From Bacteroidales bacterium (lineage in GTDB: Bacteria > Bacteroidota > Bacteroidia > Bacteroidales > WCHB1-69), in assembly GCA_016285145.1 (NCBI GenBank), contig JAEEQE010000008.1, positions 1-64,000 of the forward strand: a stretch of DNA of 64,000 nt, in the 5' to 3' direction. Under the pieces are notes generated by a model, which saw only the letters and a program-made list of their open reading frames with translations, did not search any database and was not told the origin of the DNA. Positions 23,082 through 32,063 of the stretch are shown one piece after another (within the stretch, counting starts at the first letter, position 1; each line of letters opens with the position of its first letter). The translations under genes and the position numbers were made by a program.

Positions 23082-26000
23082 TTAGTCGCGAAGACAGCGG
23101 ACAGAGATTCCCACATCTTTATGACTCAAACCCTGCCACACAATCGACGCATTACAGTCTATTGTGCGACACCGGGCCAAGTTGCTGGTGGCTGACTCTG
23201 CTGAAGAACTCCAGAAGACGGCGTTAAGGCCTGGCGTTCCATTGTAATTACTTACAGGAACGGCGCCAAAACCTGAAAGATTGTTCAAGAGCTGGTTGTA
23301 GCCAGGGGTACAAGAATTAAAGGAAGACTGCCAGCCGCTCTGTGAGGCCATTGCTTTAGCGACAAAAGTGTTATTGCTTCCACAACAATAATCTGAGACC
23401 GACCCTAGATAGTTTATTAACTGTGACCATTCTGCGTTGCTTGGCAAATGCCACCCGTCGGGACAGATACCCTGTACCCCAGACGGGTTAGCTTCCGTTG
23501 ATGATGCTCCGTGCATCACAGCAGGCCAGTTATACAGATAGCCTCGTTCCACCAACGGTATTGATATCCCACTGTCATAATAGTAAGGATTGGTATAGCT
23601 CGTGTTGCTGTTTCCAGCAGGGATAGGTTCACCATCCGCATAGTAAGTGGAACGTAAGTTTTCTCGCATCCAGCATTGGTTTCCAATTTGTATGGTATTG
23701 TAAGAATTGCCTTCATAGTCTAACACCCAAGGGGCGTTGGGACAAGGCTGGTTATTGGGAGTAGGAGGCTCTGTGGTAAACGCCATCGTCATACCATAGG
23801 TGGTACCGATACTATTTGTAACGTAAGCTCGAACATAGTACGTGGTACCGGCGCTGAGACCCGTAATGTGGCTTGTGAAAGGGCCGAGGCCTGTGCTATC
23901 GGAGGTATGGTTTCCCGCAATAGTCGGGTTCTCCGATGTTCCCCAACACACACCGCGTCCAACAATCGTTGCACCGCCATCTGTTGTGGCCACACCGCCG
24001 CAAGTAGCCGAATTCGCCGTCACATTGCTCACAGAATCCGTTGTGACCGTGGGAAGGAAGACCGTATGGCCGCTTCCACCAAGTGAATCGCGGAGACAAC
24101 GAACCGAAAGACCATAAGCCTTGTCTTCTTCATAATTGAAAAAAACATCGTTGACGTAAGACAGATAACGAACCCGTGCAAAACTGTAATATGTCGTAGT
24201 GGACCAGAAAAGGGCAGTAACCCCCTGCTCGGCGAAGTCGTCCAAAGTGAATTTCCAAAGACCAACGGGTACGGCACTGAAACCTGTAACGTTATTAGTG
24301 CTTTGACTATTGCCGACAGTACAGAGTTGCGAGTTATTCCACCATCCCGTCGGAGAAGACAATGACTTGCCCACAGCAGCCGGATAGTCTCCACAAACGA
24401 ACAAACTCTGGCTCTCCAAATAGTCCGAGAACTGCGTCCACTCCGCATAGCTCGGCAAATGCCAACCAATGGGACAAACGCCTTGCACTCCGGAAGGGTT
24501 GGTATTAGACGAGGAGGCTCCACGCATAGCGACATTCCAATTGTAAAAGAGACCACGATCCTCCAACGGAATACTGGAATTGCTGTGGTCATAGCACCCG
24601 TTTAGAGAAAGAGCTGCCCCATCGGAATAATGTGCCGTCCGCAGGTTTTCGCGCATCCAGCACTGAGCGCCAATCAGCACTGTGTTGTACACATTGCCTT
24701 CAATATCTGTCACCACAGGGATGCCGGGACAAGGAGCGGCAATTGGAACGGAATCGGTAGGTTGCATGGAAAACACCACCTCATTTCCGTAAGCAATTCC
24801 TTCTTCGTTGGTGGCGTATGCCCGCACATAATATGTGGTATTGGCCATGAGACCTATAAGGGTGCTTGTGAACGAACCAAGGCTGTCGCCATTGAAGGTA
24901 TGGGAATCCTCAACAGTAGGGTTCGGAGAGGTACTCCAGCATACACCCCGTGTGAGAATCGGCGCACCGCCATCCGATACCACATCACCGCCACAAGTAA
25001 CCATGGTTATCAAGGTATGCGTCACCATCACAGAATCGGTGGTGACCGTGGGCGGCGTTATGACAGAAAAGGTGTCGTCACCTCGGATGCAACGTACTGA
25101 ATAACAATCACACTTGTTGCCGTATGCCCAATCAACAGTCGAACTACTGAACGGAAAGGAATGCGACTTTGCACTCCTTTTGGAATGTTGTGTGGCCGTC
25201 CAGAAATAGGCAGAGCAAAATGTGGGGAACACTGTAGGGAAAGTGTTGTTCGTAAAAGTACCCGCAGGCATTGCACTGAACCCCGTAGCATTGTTTGTGC
25301 TCAGGTTGTGTCCTGGTGAACATTCATCAGAGAAATAGCTCCATGAAGTTGTGGAAGCAAGCGCCTTGGCAATGTGATCATCAAAATAGCTGCCACACCA
25401 GTAATCCGGTTGTGACATCACATAAGACAATAACTGCCACCACTCGTCTTCCGTAGGGAGATGCCAACCTGCTGGACAAATGCCACGTCTGTAACCGTTG
25501 TAATTCACAGAAAAAGCATGGTCGGCACTGTCGTCCACACTGGTCTCCCCATATGCTATGTTGAACGTGTCCATCATGGCATTCCAATTGTACAATAAAC
25601 CAAAATTGCTGTCCACCGTTATGGAATCGTAATGCCTATACCGCTTCGCCATTTTACCCGTATATGTGCTATTATAAGTTGTATCTACAATGTACGTACC
25701 TGTGCTCGGAGAGGTCACACAACGCATATTTTCCCGCATCCAACACTGATTTCCAATTTTTACGGTGTTGTAAATATTGCCTTCGTGATCTGCTACCGTG
25801 GGAGTGCTGGGACAAGGCATTCCATCCGCGACATCTACAGAGATGTCAAAATTTAACACAACTAATTGTGAAACATACTGTTCCTGCACAATATGATCAC
25901 TTCCCCACTCCGCACCGTCGATAGTGGCATAGCCCACGTATTCCATTTGGTCTCCAACTTCGAATAGGTTGTCGATGACATCCTTGACTCCGTTTTTGGG

Positions 26001-26531
26001 TTGCACGCCACCAACAAACGCAATGGAATTTCCACCTCCATTGCTGCGGTTCACCATCTTCACCGAAGAGATCCGGCCGTTCTGCCGCGCCGTCAGGAAA
26101 TAGATGCCCGCCGAGGAAAGGGTGATACGGATTTCGTGAATGCCTGGCTGTAGGGACGAATAATTATTCGCCCCTACGATACGTCCGGTGATATCGGTGA
26201 TTTCCAACGACACATCACCTCGTTCCGCCACCTGCAGAATTGCAAATGTGGTGCCGTCGAAAGGGTTAGGGGTGTTCTGCGAAAGCCGCAGAGGCGTTGC
26301 GCGCAACGCCTCTGCATCCTCGACACCCGTATGATCCGTCATCGTCAGCACGGTGTCATCGGGCCACGTCAGTGTCTCCTGCCACCCCTTGGTGAGGTTG
26401 CTGACAACCACTCGATTCAAAGGAACATATTGGTTACTCGTATCGCGTCCCGTAAACGTCACGACTACCGTTTGCGCCGAAACCGCTGCAAACAGAAACA
26501 CTATAATCATGAATGTAAATGTCTTTTTCAT
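23082..26531 (-). CDS. Secreted protein with three FISUMP domains and an internal T9SS-like domain
   Basis: The 1149-residue protein has a signal peptide (1-20). Residues about 82-160 match a T9SS type A sorting domain (LSQNTPNPF, then ITDITGRIVG, then AGIYFLTARQNG), but sit near the N-terminus instead of at the C-terminus. Three FISUMP (Fibrobacter succinogenes major paralogous) domains follow at about 240-480, 600-810 and 930-1149, each with IGxQCWMRENLR and a GWHLP motif. They are separated by two Fn3/IPT-like spacers (about 485-590 and 815-925). The protein ends with the third FISUMP domain. FISUMP domains are extracellular and often lipoprotein-linked; function is unknown. It lies downstream of the gene at 26566-28053. 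Confidence 0.85.
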   Translation of the reverse strand: MKKTFTFMIIVFLFAAVSAQTVVVTFTGRDTSNQYVPLNRVVVSNLTKGWQETLTWPDDTVLTMTDHTGVEDAEALRATPLRLSQNTPNPFDGTTFAILQVAERGDVSLEITDITGRIVGANNYSSLQPGIHEIRITLSSAGIYFLTARQNGRISSVKMVNRSNGGGNSIAFVGGVQPKNGVKDVIDNLFEVGDQMEYVGYATIDGAEWGSDHIVQEQYVSQLVVLNFDISVDVADGMPCPSTPTVADHEGNIYNTVKIGNQCWMRENMRCVTSPSTGTYIVDTTYNSTYTGKMAKRYRHYDSITVDSNFGLLYNWNAMMDTFNIAYGETSVDDSADHAFSVNYNGYRRGICPAGWHLPTEDEWWQLLSYVMSQPDYWCGSYFDDHIAKALASTTSWSYFSDECSPGHNLSTNNATGFSAMPAGTFTNNTFPTVFPTFCSAYFWTATQHSKRSAKSHSFPFSSSTVDWAYGNKCDCYSVRCIRGDDTFSVITPPTVTTDSVMVTHTLITMVTCGGDVVSDGGAPILTRGVCWSTSPNPTVEDSHTFNGDSLGSFTSTLIGLMANTTYYVRAYATNEEGIAYGNEVVFSMQPTDSVPIAAPCPGIPVVTDIEGNVYNTVLIGAQCWMRENLRTAHYSDGAALSLNGCYDHSNSSIPLEDRGLFYNWNVAMRGASSSNTNPSGVQGVCPIGWHLPSYAEWTQFSDYLESQSLFVCGDYPAAVGKSLSSPTGWWNNSQLCTVGNSQSTNNVTGFSAVPVGLWKFTLDDFAEQGVTALFWSTTTYYSFARVRYLSYVNDVFFNYEEDKAYGLSVRCLRDSLGGSGHTVFLPTVTTDSVSNVTANSATCGGVATTDGGATIVGRGVCWGTSENPTIAGNHTSDSTGLGPFTSHITGLSAGTTYYVRAYVTNSIGTTYGMTMAFTTEPPTPNNQPCPNAPWVLDYEGNSYNTIQIGNQCWMRENLRSTYYADGEPIPAGNSNTSYTNPYYYDSGISIPLVERGYLYNWPAVMHGASSTEANPSGVQGICPDGWHLPSNAEWSQLINYLGSVSDYCCGSNNTFVAKAMASQSGWQSSFNSCTPGYNQLLNNLSGFGAVPVSNYNGTPGLNAVFWSSSAESATSNLARCRTIDCNASIVWQGLSHKDVGISVRCLRD

Positions 26532-26565
26532 CTTAGTGATAAATTATTCAATTTTTTTTTATTCC

Positions 26566-28053
26566 CTACTCCGTAATCTTGTCAATGTAGTTGTCAGTTC
26601 CACGGTGCATAAGGAGATAGACCGCGTCGTCCGCCACCCGGATTACCTGATCGTAATAATCGCCAAATGAAAATGTCTTTTTCGGATTGGTTGGTGCATA
26701 AAGGATCTTCGGTTCAAAATCCAGATCGTTATCCAGGCGTCCCATCACAACACAACGGGGTTCCGGCTTCGTATAAACCAGACGATGCCATTTGTGCGGT
26801 TTTTGCGCCCCATAGTTGTTCTTCTCCCCGTTATACAACAGCCATAAATCCCCTTTCCACTCGAAAGCCACTGGAATGTCCTGATGATTATTTCCACCAT
26901 CAACACAAGAATAAGGTAAAACGGCGGAATTCAGCAAATCGCCCTTTTTATCAAACAGATACAAGTAAATATTCTGATAATAATTGTTGGTATGCACATA
27001 TTTTCCATCCGAATAGACCACCTCTTTATGGCGGTAGGCCAAAACTAAAATCCGTCCGTCTTGTAAAGATATAATCTGTTCAGTATGGAAAGCCATATCC
27101 TTAACCTCATCCTCATAGGTAATATTATCCGGAACGTCAGTTTTATCCATCTCAATAATGTTCTCCTCCGAGAGTTCCCCCTCTCCATTAATGATGAATG
27201 TGGCAATCCCTTTTTCTGTTTCGCCAAAGAAAAACATTTGCGCATTTTTTCCCGGCAACAAACTCATTCGATGGTCTGAAATTTTGCGGATGTTGTCGCT
27301 CGGCTCGAAGGGTACGACTTCCCCATTAGTGGTGACGGTAAGGAAACCAAACTCCCTTCTAAGGTCTCTCCCCTGATTATTATCCCTGTAATACCTCGTT
27401 TCTTTCACAAAAACCGTCCCATCCTCCGACAAAAAACCATCGACACCATAGGGCGCCTCGCCTTGGAACTGTTCCCGAAAATGAGTGACGGTATTGCCTT
27501 CCGCGTCAACAACCTGTACATCAAACCTATATCCTTGTGCACCCTTACCAGACGGTTCGGTATATGTCAGGAAAGCGATTTTGCTCAGATCCGAGGAAAG
27601 CAGGATTCGAGCCTCGCTCACAGATTGTCCTTCCGCTGGCACACTATATATCGTATTGCAAACCAGTTTTTTAGGTGTTTTCCCCATGATCGGGAACGCA
27701 GCCTCGTAATAATCCTCACTTTTGGTTTTCTTATTGTATTTTTCGCCGAGAAGCACCACATCATTCCCCCGCATATACGCGATTCTGAACTCATAATCCT
27801 CATCAATCTCATGCTCCACCGCTATGACATTCTTTTGCTTGTCATACACGGTGATGACCATATCGTCATAGGAACCGAGCCATCCCATTTTCAAGCAACC
27901 TAAATAAAGATAATGTTCATCCTCGCCTAGCACAGTAAACCGTGCACCTTCCTCAATTTCTGTTTCCGGTCCGTTCGGCACAAGCGTTTGTGCGCGACCG
28001 CCAAGCATTATAAACAGGAACAGGAAAGCTAACAACAATGCATTCTTTTTCAT
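26566..28053 (-). CDS. Secreted protein of unknown function, propeller-like
   Basis: The 495-residue protein starts MKKNALLLAFLFLF with a signal peptide (about 1-22). The frame upstream to 28182 was rejected because it contains the promoter-like sequences at 28116-28145. The mature part is a repeated strand-turn pattern with many acidic loops (DEDYEFRIAYMRGNDVVLLGEK, GFLSEDGTVFVKETRYY, KDMAFHTEQIISLQDGRILVLAYR), resembling a beta-propeller. No enzymatic motif is visible. It lies 34 bp upstream of the FISUMP gene on the same strand, so the two may be co-expressed. Confidence 0.7.
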   Translation of the reverse strand: MKKNALLLAFLFLFIMLGGRAQTLVPNGPETEIEEGARFTVLGEDEHYLYLGCLKMGWLGSYDDMVITVYDKQKNVIAVEHEIDEDYEFRIAYMRGNDVVLLGEKYNKKTKSEDYYEAAFPIMGKTPKKLVCNTIYSVPAEGQSVSEARILLSSDLSKIAFLTYTEPSGKGAQGYRFDVQVVDAEGNTVTHFREQFQGEAPYGVDGFLSEDGTVFVKETRYYRDNNQGRDLRREFGFLTVTTNGEVVPFEPSDNIRKISDHRMSLLPGKNAQMFFFGETEKGIATFIINGEGELSEENIIEMDKTDVPDNITYEDEVKDMAFHTEQIISLQDGRILVLAYRHKEVVYSDGKYVHTNNYYQNIYLYLFDKKGDLLNSAVLPYSCVDGGNNHQDIPVAFEWKGDLWLLYNGEKNNYGAQKPHKWHRLVYTKPEPRCVVMGRLDNDLDFEPKILYAPTNPKKTFSFGDYYDQVIRVADDAVYLLMHRGTDNYIDKITE

Positions 28054-28115
28054 AATTATTCGTTTTTTCGACAGCAAAAATACTACAATTTCCCCAATCA
28101 TTTTATCCTTCAAAG

Positions 28116-28145
28116 CAAAAATATGACGTTTCAACAAAAAAACAA
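28116..28145 (-). promoter_or_regulatory. Promoter of the 495-aa secreted protein gene
   Basis: Minus-strand TTG (28143-28145), 19-base spacer, TATTTTTG (28116-28123): full Bacteroidota form. A second TATTTTTG at 28075-28082 lies closer to the start without a well-spaced TTG. Confidence 0.55.
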
Positions 28146-28205
28146 CAGCCTCATGGGGATGGGTAAAATATTTGATAATCAATGGTTTACAATCACCGAA
28201 AAATT

Positions 28206-28234
28206 AATACTCCAAGAGGGAGTTTTGGGGTATT
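28206..28234. promoter_or_regulatory. Inverted repeat upstream of the LytTR regulator gene
   Basis: Arms AATACTCCAA (28206-28215) and TTGGGGTATT (28225-28234) pair at 9 of 10 positions. A TTGGGG motif recurs at 28244-28249, 19 bp downstream of the first. It may be an autoregulatory site for the adjacent LytTR protein. Confidence 0.4.
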
Positions 28235-28262
28235 AAACAGCCATTGGGGGAATAAAAATGAC

Positions 28263-28270
28263 TATCTTTG
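28263..28270 (+). promoter_or_regulatory. -7 box inside the long frame of the LytTR gene
   Basis: TATCTTTG lies within the first codons of the longest frame (from 28258). Transcription starting just after it makes 28291 the likely initiation codon. Confidence 0.5.
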
Positions 28271-28290
28271 CTGCTGTTAATAGTAATGTT

Positions 28291-29349
28291 ATGAGACATC
28301 CAAAGACAATTATCGCCATTTTGCTGAACATCCTGTTTTGTGCCACATTGCTATGGTTTTTTACGCGTAACGCATTCCTTCGTCCTTATCTGGGTAGCAT
28401 GTCCAAAGAATTTTTCTCCGGATTGCTGTTGCTGGCCACCTTGTATGCCAACTATTATATTCTCTACCCGAAACTGTATCGGAGCCATACTTCTCTATAT
28501 TGGCTTTTTGTTGTTATTGTCTGCTTGGTATCAGGAGGCATTGAGCTGGCTCTTGGCTATCCATTAATTTCAAAAAGCAGCTCAATGGTAATTAATGAAG
28601 TAGGAGCATTTAATATTCTCTCTAAATTCCTGTTTTTAATCTTTGGCCGCAACTTCGCTTTCAATCTCTTCTCGTATATGCTGAGAGAAAGGAAACAGTT
28701 GCAACAGTCTTTGGATGAAGAGGTCAGGATAGTCTATCAATATGCCAGAATGCTTGATGTTTGCGATAACAAGAACAACTGCCAGCACATACCCGTTGAC
28801 AATATACTTTATTGTAAGAAAAACGGGAATGAAACTGAAATACACACTGTTGACGGCATTAAATACACACGCTATTGCACCCTAAAATACTTGGAGCAGC
28901 ATCTCGGAAACAAAGAGTTCATCCGTATTTCCTCCTCAGTTATCGTTCCTTTACAGTACATCGCCTCGTGCGACGGAAAAACTGTGACCATGAAGTCCAT
29001 GCCTTCCACGGGAACACCCATCATTTTCAAATTGGACACTAAAAAAGCCCTTCAGATTGCTGCCGCCATTAATGAGTATCTGCGTAGGGATATTGAAGAG
29101 AAAGAGGATGCGCAGCTGGAAATCGAAGAAGAAACGGTCAAAAAAGGACCGTCCATTCCACCGAAAGAGAAGCTTGATGCTGTGCTCCACTACATCAAAG
29201 AGCATCCCGGCTGCCGCTCCTCGGAAATCATTTCCCACACCTCCTTTTCGCAGACCACTATGGATCGCTGCCTCTTCGAACTCAAGAAGGAAGGGCTTAT
29301 CGAATACACCGGCAGCAAGAAGAGCGGCGGATATTATCCGATTGGGTAA
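28291..29349 (+). CDS. Membrane-anchored LytTR-domain regulator with C-terminal winged helix
   Basis: From ATG 28291 the protein has 352 residues: four hydrophobic helices (about 8-130), a linker, a LytTR DNA-binding domain (about 160-255, with ILYCKKNGNETEIHTVDG, TLKYLEQHL and FIRISSSVIVPLQYI), an acidic hinge, and a C-terminal winged helix (about 295-352, KLDAVLHYIKEHPGCRSSEI..TMDRCLFELKKEGLIEYTGSKKSGGYYPIG). LytTR proteins bind DNA directly. A membrane LytTR is known in Bacteroidota, but the added MarR/ArsR-like helix is unusual. The longer frame from 28258 was rejected because of the -7 box at 28263-28270. Confidence 0.85.
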   Translation: MRHPKTIIAILLNILFCATLLWFFTRNAFLRPYLGSMSKEFFSGLLLLATLYANYYILYPKLYRSHTSLYWLFVVIVCLVSGGIELALGYPLISKSSSMVINEVGAFNILSKFLFLIFGRNFAFNLFSYMLRERKQLQQSLDEEVRIVYQYARMLDVCDNKNNCQHIPVDNILYCKKNGNETEIHTVDGIKYTRYCTLKYLEQHLGNKEFIRISSSVIVPLQYIASCDGKTVTMKSMPSTGTPIIFKLDTKKALQIAAAINEYLRRDIEEKEDAQLEIEEETVKKGPSIPPKEKLDAVLHYIKEHPGCRSSEIISHTSFSQTTMDRCLFELKKEGLIEYTGSKKSGGYYPIG

Positions 29350-29375
29350 TTAAGAATTATGAATTATGAATTTTT

Positions 29376-29402
29376 GGGGACTCGAGAGGGTTCCCCTTTT
29401 TT
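29376..29402 (+). terminator. Terminator of the LytTR gene (GGGGACTCG type)
   Basis: The hairpin from GGGGACTC to GGGTTCCCC with a GAGA loop is followed by a T-run. The sequence matches that at 23018-23050 in its core. Confidence 0.75.
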
Positions 29403-29412
29403 GTATCGATTA

Positions 29413-29491
29413 ATCTCCGCGTATCGCTCGTATCCACACGTATATTTCCACAAAGCCAGAATACGCGCAGATTCGCGTGATACGTGGAGAT
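29413..29491. repeat. Long-range inverted repeat between convergent genes
   Basis: Arms ATCTCCGCGTATC (29413-29425) and GATACGTGGAGAT (29479-29491) differ at one pair and are 53 bp apart. Shorter palindromic fragments lie inside and just after. The element sits between the LytTR gene and the converging TPR gene. Confidence 0.5.
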
Positions 29492-29520
29492 AAAATCACG
29501 TGAAGATACGGCGGAGAGAA

Positions 29521-30345
29521 TCACAGCCCGGCGACCATTTGATAGAACTCGCTTTCACGCATCCATTTGATGACATTCTCTTTGGTGTATCTGCTGCCGT
29601 AAAAATGATTTGAAAAACAGATCTCCACACCCAACCAGCGGATGCAATATCGTTCGTAAGTACCACGACCCGAAGAATAAGTCTTCGAGTAAACTCCATC
29701 AATGGCCTCATCTAATTTCACCAGCAATTTGCGCTTACCAGCCAGTAAACTTTTTAGTTCGGCAATGATTTTCGAATTGCTGACCAACTCCGTATTGAAA
29801 ACTTGAGGGAGAAGCTTTTCAATGGCTTTGTCGGGCTGGCCGAGTTTCTGGTAGATATCGGCATAGCGCAGGGCAGTGCGAATGTCATTTTCTGCGTATG
29901 CGTTGCCGCAATCGGTCAGATAGGGGTATGCGGTGTCGGAAAGAGCCAGATAATACAAGGCCGAGTCGTATTGCCGCAGTTCATAGTAGCAGTCGCTGAT
30001 CTGAAGGGCGGCCCGATGCCGATAATTGGCGTATGGATCCGACATGATGCCACCACCTGAGGGCTCGCGCTCATCTTGCCCTCCTTGCAGAATCCTGTTA
30101 AACGCATTGATCGACTTTTTATACTCCTTCTGCAAGAAATATACATGCCCAACATTGTACAACGCTCTCGGATAAAGCTCGTTGCGGGGATGATTCTCCA
30201 CAATGTACATATAGCCGTCCAAGGCCTTGTCCATTTGACCTTCATCATAAAAACGATTCGCCTCCTTGAAATAGTCAGAAGGCACTTTCTGCCCAAAAGC
30301 AAAAACACTTATAAACAGCAAATACAATATCAATCTGATTTTCAT
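29521..30345 (-). CDS. Exported TPR-type protein
   Basis: The 274-residue protein starts MKIRLILYLLFISVFAFGQ, a signal peptide, followed by helical repeats of tetratricopeptide type (about 24-100: YFKEANRFYDEGQMDKALDGYM.., PRALYNVGHVYFLQKEYKKSIN, and two more towards 190). TPR proteins scaffold assemblies. Its ATG overlaps the stop of the upstream gene (ATGA, 30342-30345), so the two are translationally coupled. The longer frame from 30366 was rejected since ATG 30345 leads directly into the signal peptide. The C-terminal 80 residues show no known domain. Confidence 0.75.
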   Translation of the reverse strand: MKIRLILYLLFISVFAFGQKVPSDYFKEANRFYDEGQMDKALDGYMYIVENHPRNELYPRALYNVGHVYFLQKEYKKSINAFNRILQGGQDEREPSGGGIMSDPYANYRHRAALQISDCYYELRQYDSALYYLALSDTAYPYLTDCGNAYAENDIRTALRYADIYQKLGQPDKAIEKLLPQVFNTELVSNSKIIAELKSLLAGKRKLLVKLDEAIDGVYSKTYSSGRGTYERYCIRWLGVEICFSNHFYGSRYTKENVIKWMRESEFYQMVAGL

Positions 30346-31931
30346 AATGTTAGAATAAATTGACAAATACTATTATTCCTTATTCCGAAAAAAATCACCT
30401 GACGTCCGTCAAAATAACCTTGTTCTGAAAAAATCCGATCCACGTCACGTATCTCACTACAGATCCGACCATTGACGACAACCTGATACTTTTTTTCACC
30501 TGTATTCAAAACTGCAAAATAGCCATGTTCATTGAAAACGCCATCAATGACACCGCCCGGCTTCTGTTCCGACCAACTATACCCCTTAACCAAAGGCGGT
30601 AGCGGCTCCGACAGCTGGCCGTCATGCACAAAATAGCCGTTTTTCCCGTAAGTCAGACAGAATAGCGAATGACCGTTCTCCGGTCTTTTGTAAACATACA
30701 AGTGGGGCAGTACATCTTCCCATGAACGAACCCAAAACCTTTCCGTCCTATGTATTGGTTCGAGAATCAGCGTGTCATCCTTATACACATAAACCGAATC
30801 ATCCGTCTTGAAATAGTGCAACGTGCTACCCTGCGGTGTGATATGCCACGGCATCGCCCGGACACCATATTTTGAAAGGGGTTCCTTGACCATACGACCG
30901 TCAACCACCTTGTAGAGGTAATAATCCTTCAAACCAAAATAGGCATAATGTCCGTTCGTGTCCATCGTAGGACAGTAAATATCATTAAAACCGACAGGAT
31001 GGTTCACCCCATTCACATTCAAATAGAGCTGTTTGTCCTGTTCAAAAGTGTACAAGGCATTCCGGCCGTCAAGAAGAGTGATATTCCGGATAGATTCTAT
31101 CCCCCTATGGAGTCGACCGTTCACCACTATATAGTTCGGTCCATTGTCATCCCCAGAATAATAATACGCACCGCTTTCCATTAACGCATAGTGCCAAGTG
31201 GTTCTGACATAATCGAATGCGGTATCTTGAGTATGGATGAAGAACATATAGTTATATTTCCCAATAGGTTTTTTCGGTTTAAAGCCCTTGGCATAAATAT
31301 AATTGCCTTTATCGTTGATGGACAGAGCATTATATTCAAAATCCGAGCTATCAACAGGCTGGCCGTTCACATAAAGCACAAAACGCTTATCCTTTTCCAG
31401 ATAATAGATTACATTGCCATTATCACTGAAATCCGCCCATTCGGGATCGCTCAACTCGAACTCACCGAGGGTCCTGTACAGACACGAATAGACCATTTTC
31501 CCGTCGAGATAAAAATACGCGGTATCTTCAAGAACAGATATTACGGCCAAATGCTGACGAGTACCTCCTGAACCATACGATTGCACCGTGCCAGCTATGG
31601 GACCGTAAATATTCGCCCCTGCTTCATTCTTAATATAAAGATAATCAGCATCTTTTCGGTTACATAAGCGAAATTCTTGACTACCTCCAAATCTGCTATA
31701 ACCAACACCTGCATAACAAAGGTTGCCTTCAGGCGCATTATTCGAGATAGCGATGCGTTCCCCGTCCTTATCTACACAGAAACAATAATTTCCGTCACGG
31801 TCAAACGAAAATCGAGACTCCACATTCAGTGCAGTGCCTGTAGTGTCAGTCCACAGAACCCTTTCGGTGAGGGTCTGACTGTGCAGGGATAGTCCCGATA
31901 ACACCATCAGAAATAAAATCATCTTCCTCAT
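30342..31931 (-). CDS. Secreted protein of unknown function, repeat/propeller-like
   Basis: The 529-residue protein begins MRKMILFLMVLSGLSLHSQ (signal peptide; the frame extends two codons upstream to a GTG at 31937). The body repeats short units of strand and turn (for example GNYIYAKGFKP, GHYAYFGLKDYYLYKVVDGR, GYFAVLNTGEKKYQVVVNGR, GYFDGRQVIFFGIR), with many Tyr and Asp, resembling a beta-propeller similar in style to the protein at 26566-28053. No catalytic or binding motif was recognised. It is coupled to the TPR gene through an ATGA overlap. The divergent promoter region with nspC contains a -7 box at 31968-31975. Confidence 0.7.
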   Translation of the reverse strand: MRKMILFLMVLSGLSLHSQTLTERVLWTDTTGTALNVESRFSFDRDGNYCFCVDKDGERIAISNNAPEGNLCYAGVGYSRFGGSQEFRLCNRKDADYLYIKNEAGANIYGPIAGTVQSYGSGGTRQHLAVISVLEDTAYFYLDGKMVYSCLYRTLGEFELSDPEWADFSDNGNVIYYLEKDKRFVLYVNGQPVDSSDFEYNALSINDKGNYIYAKGFKPKKPIGKYNYMFFIHTQDTAFDYVRTTWHYALMESGAYYYSGDDNGPNYIVVNGRLHRGIESIRNITLLDGRNALYTFEQDKQLYLNVNGVNHPVGFNDIYCPTMDTNGHYAYFGLKDYYLYKVVDGRMVKEPLSKYGVRAMPWHITPQGSTLHYFKTDDSVYVYKDDTLILEPIHRTERFWVRSWEDVLPHLYVYKRPENGHSLFCLTYGKNGYFVHDGQLSEPLPPLVKGYSWSEQKPGGVIDGVFNEHGYFAVLNTGEKKYQVVVNGRICSEIRDVDRIFSEQGYFDGRQVIFFGIRNNSICQFILTL

Positions 31932-31967
31932 AAGCACATCCTATTCTTTCCCTTAAGTTTTGACATG

Positions 31968-31975
31968 CAAAGATA
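31968..31975 (-). promoter_or_regulatory. -7 box of the 529-aa secreted protein gene
   Basis: TATCTTTG on the minus strand lies 37 bp before the ATG at 31931; it faces the plus-strand box at 32023-32030. Confidence 0.5.
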
Positions 31976-32022
31976 GAAAAATTCACAGATTTATTGTCAT
32001 AACAACGAATCCTCAAAAATCT

Positions 32023-32030
32023 TATCTTTG
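32023..32030 (+). promoter_or_regulatory. -7 box of nspC
   Basis: TATCTTTG lies 34 bp before the ATG at 32064, in a divergent promoter region. Confidence 0.5.
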
Positions 32031-32063
32031 CCGCCTCTAATCACAAATGCCTAATTGCCCATT

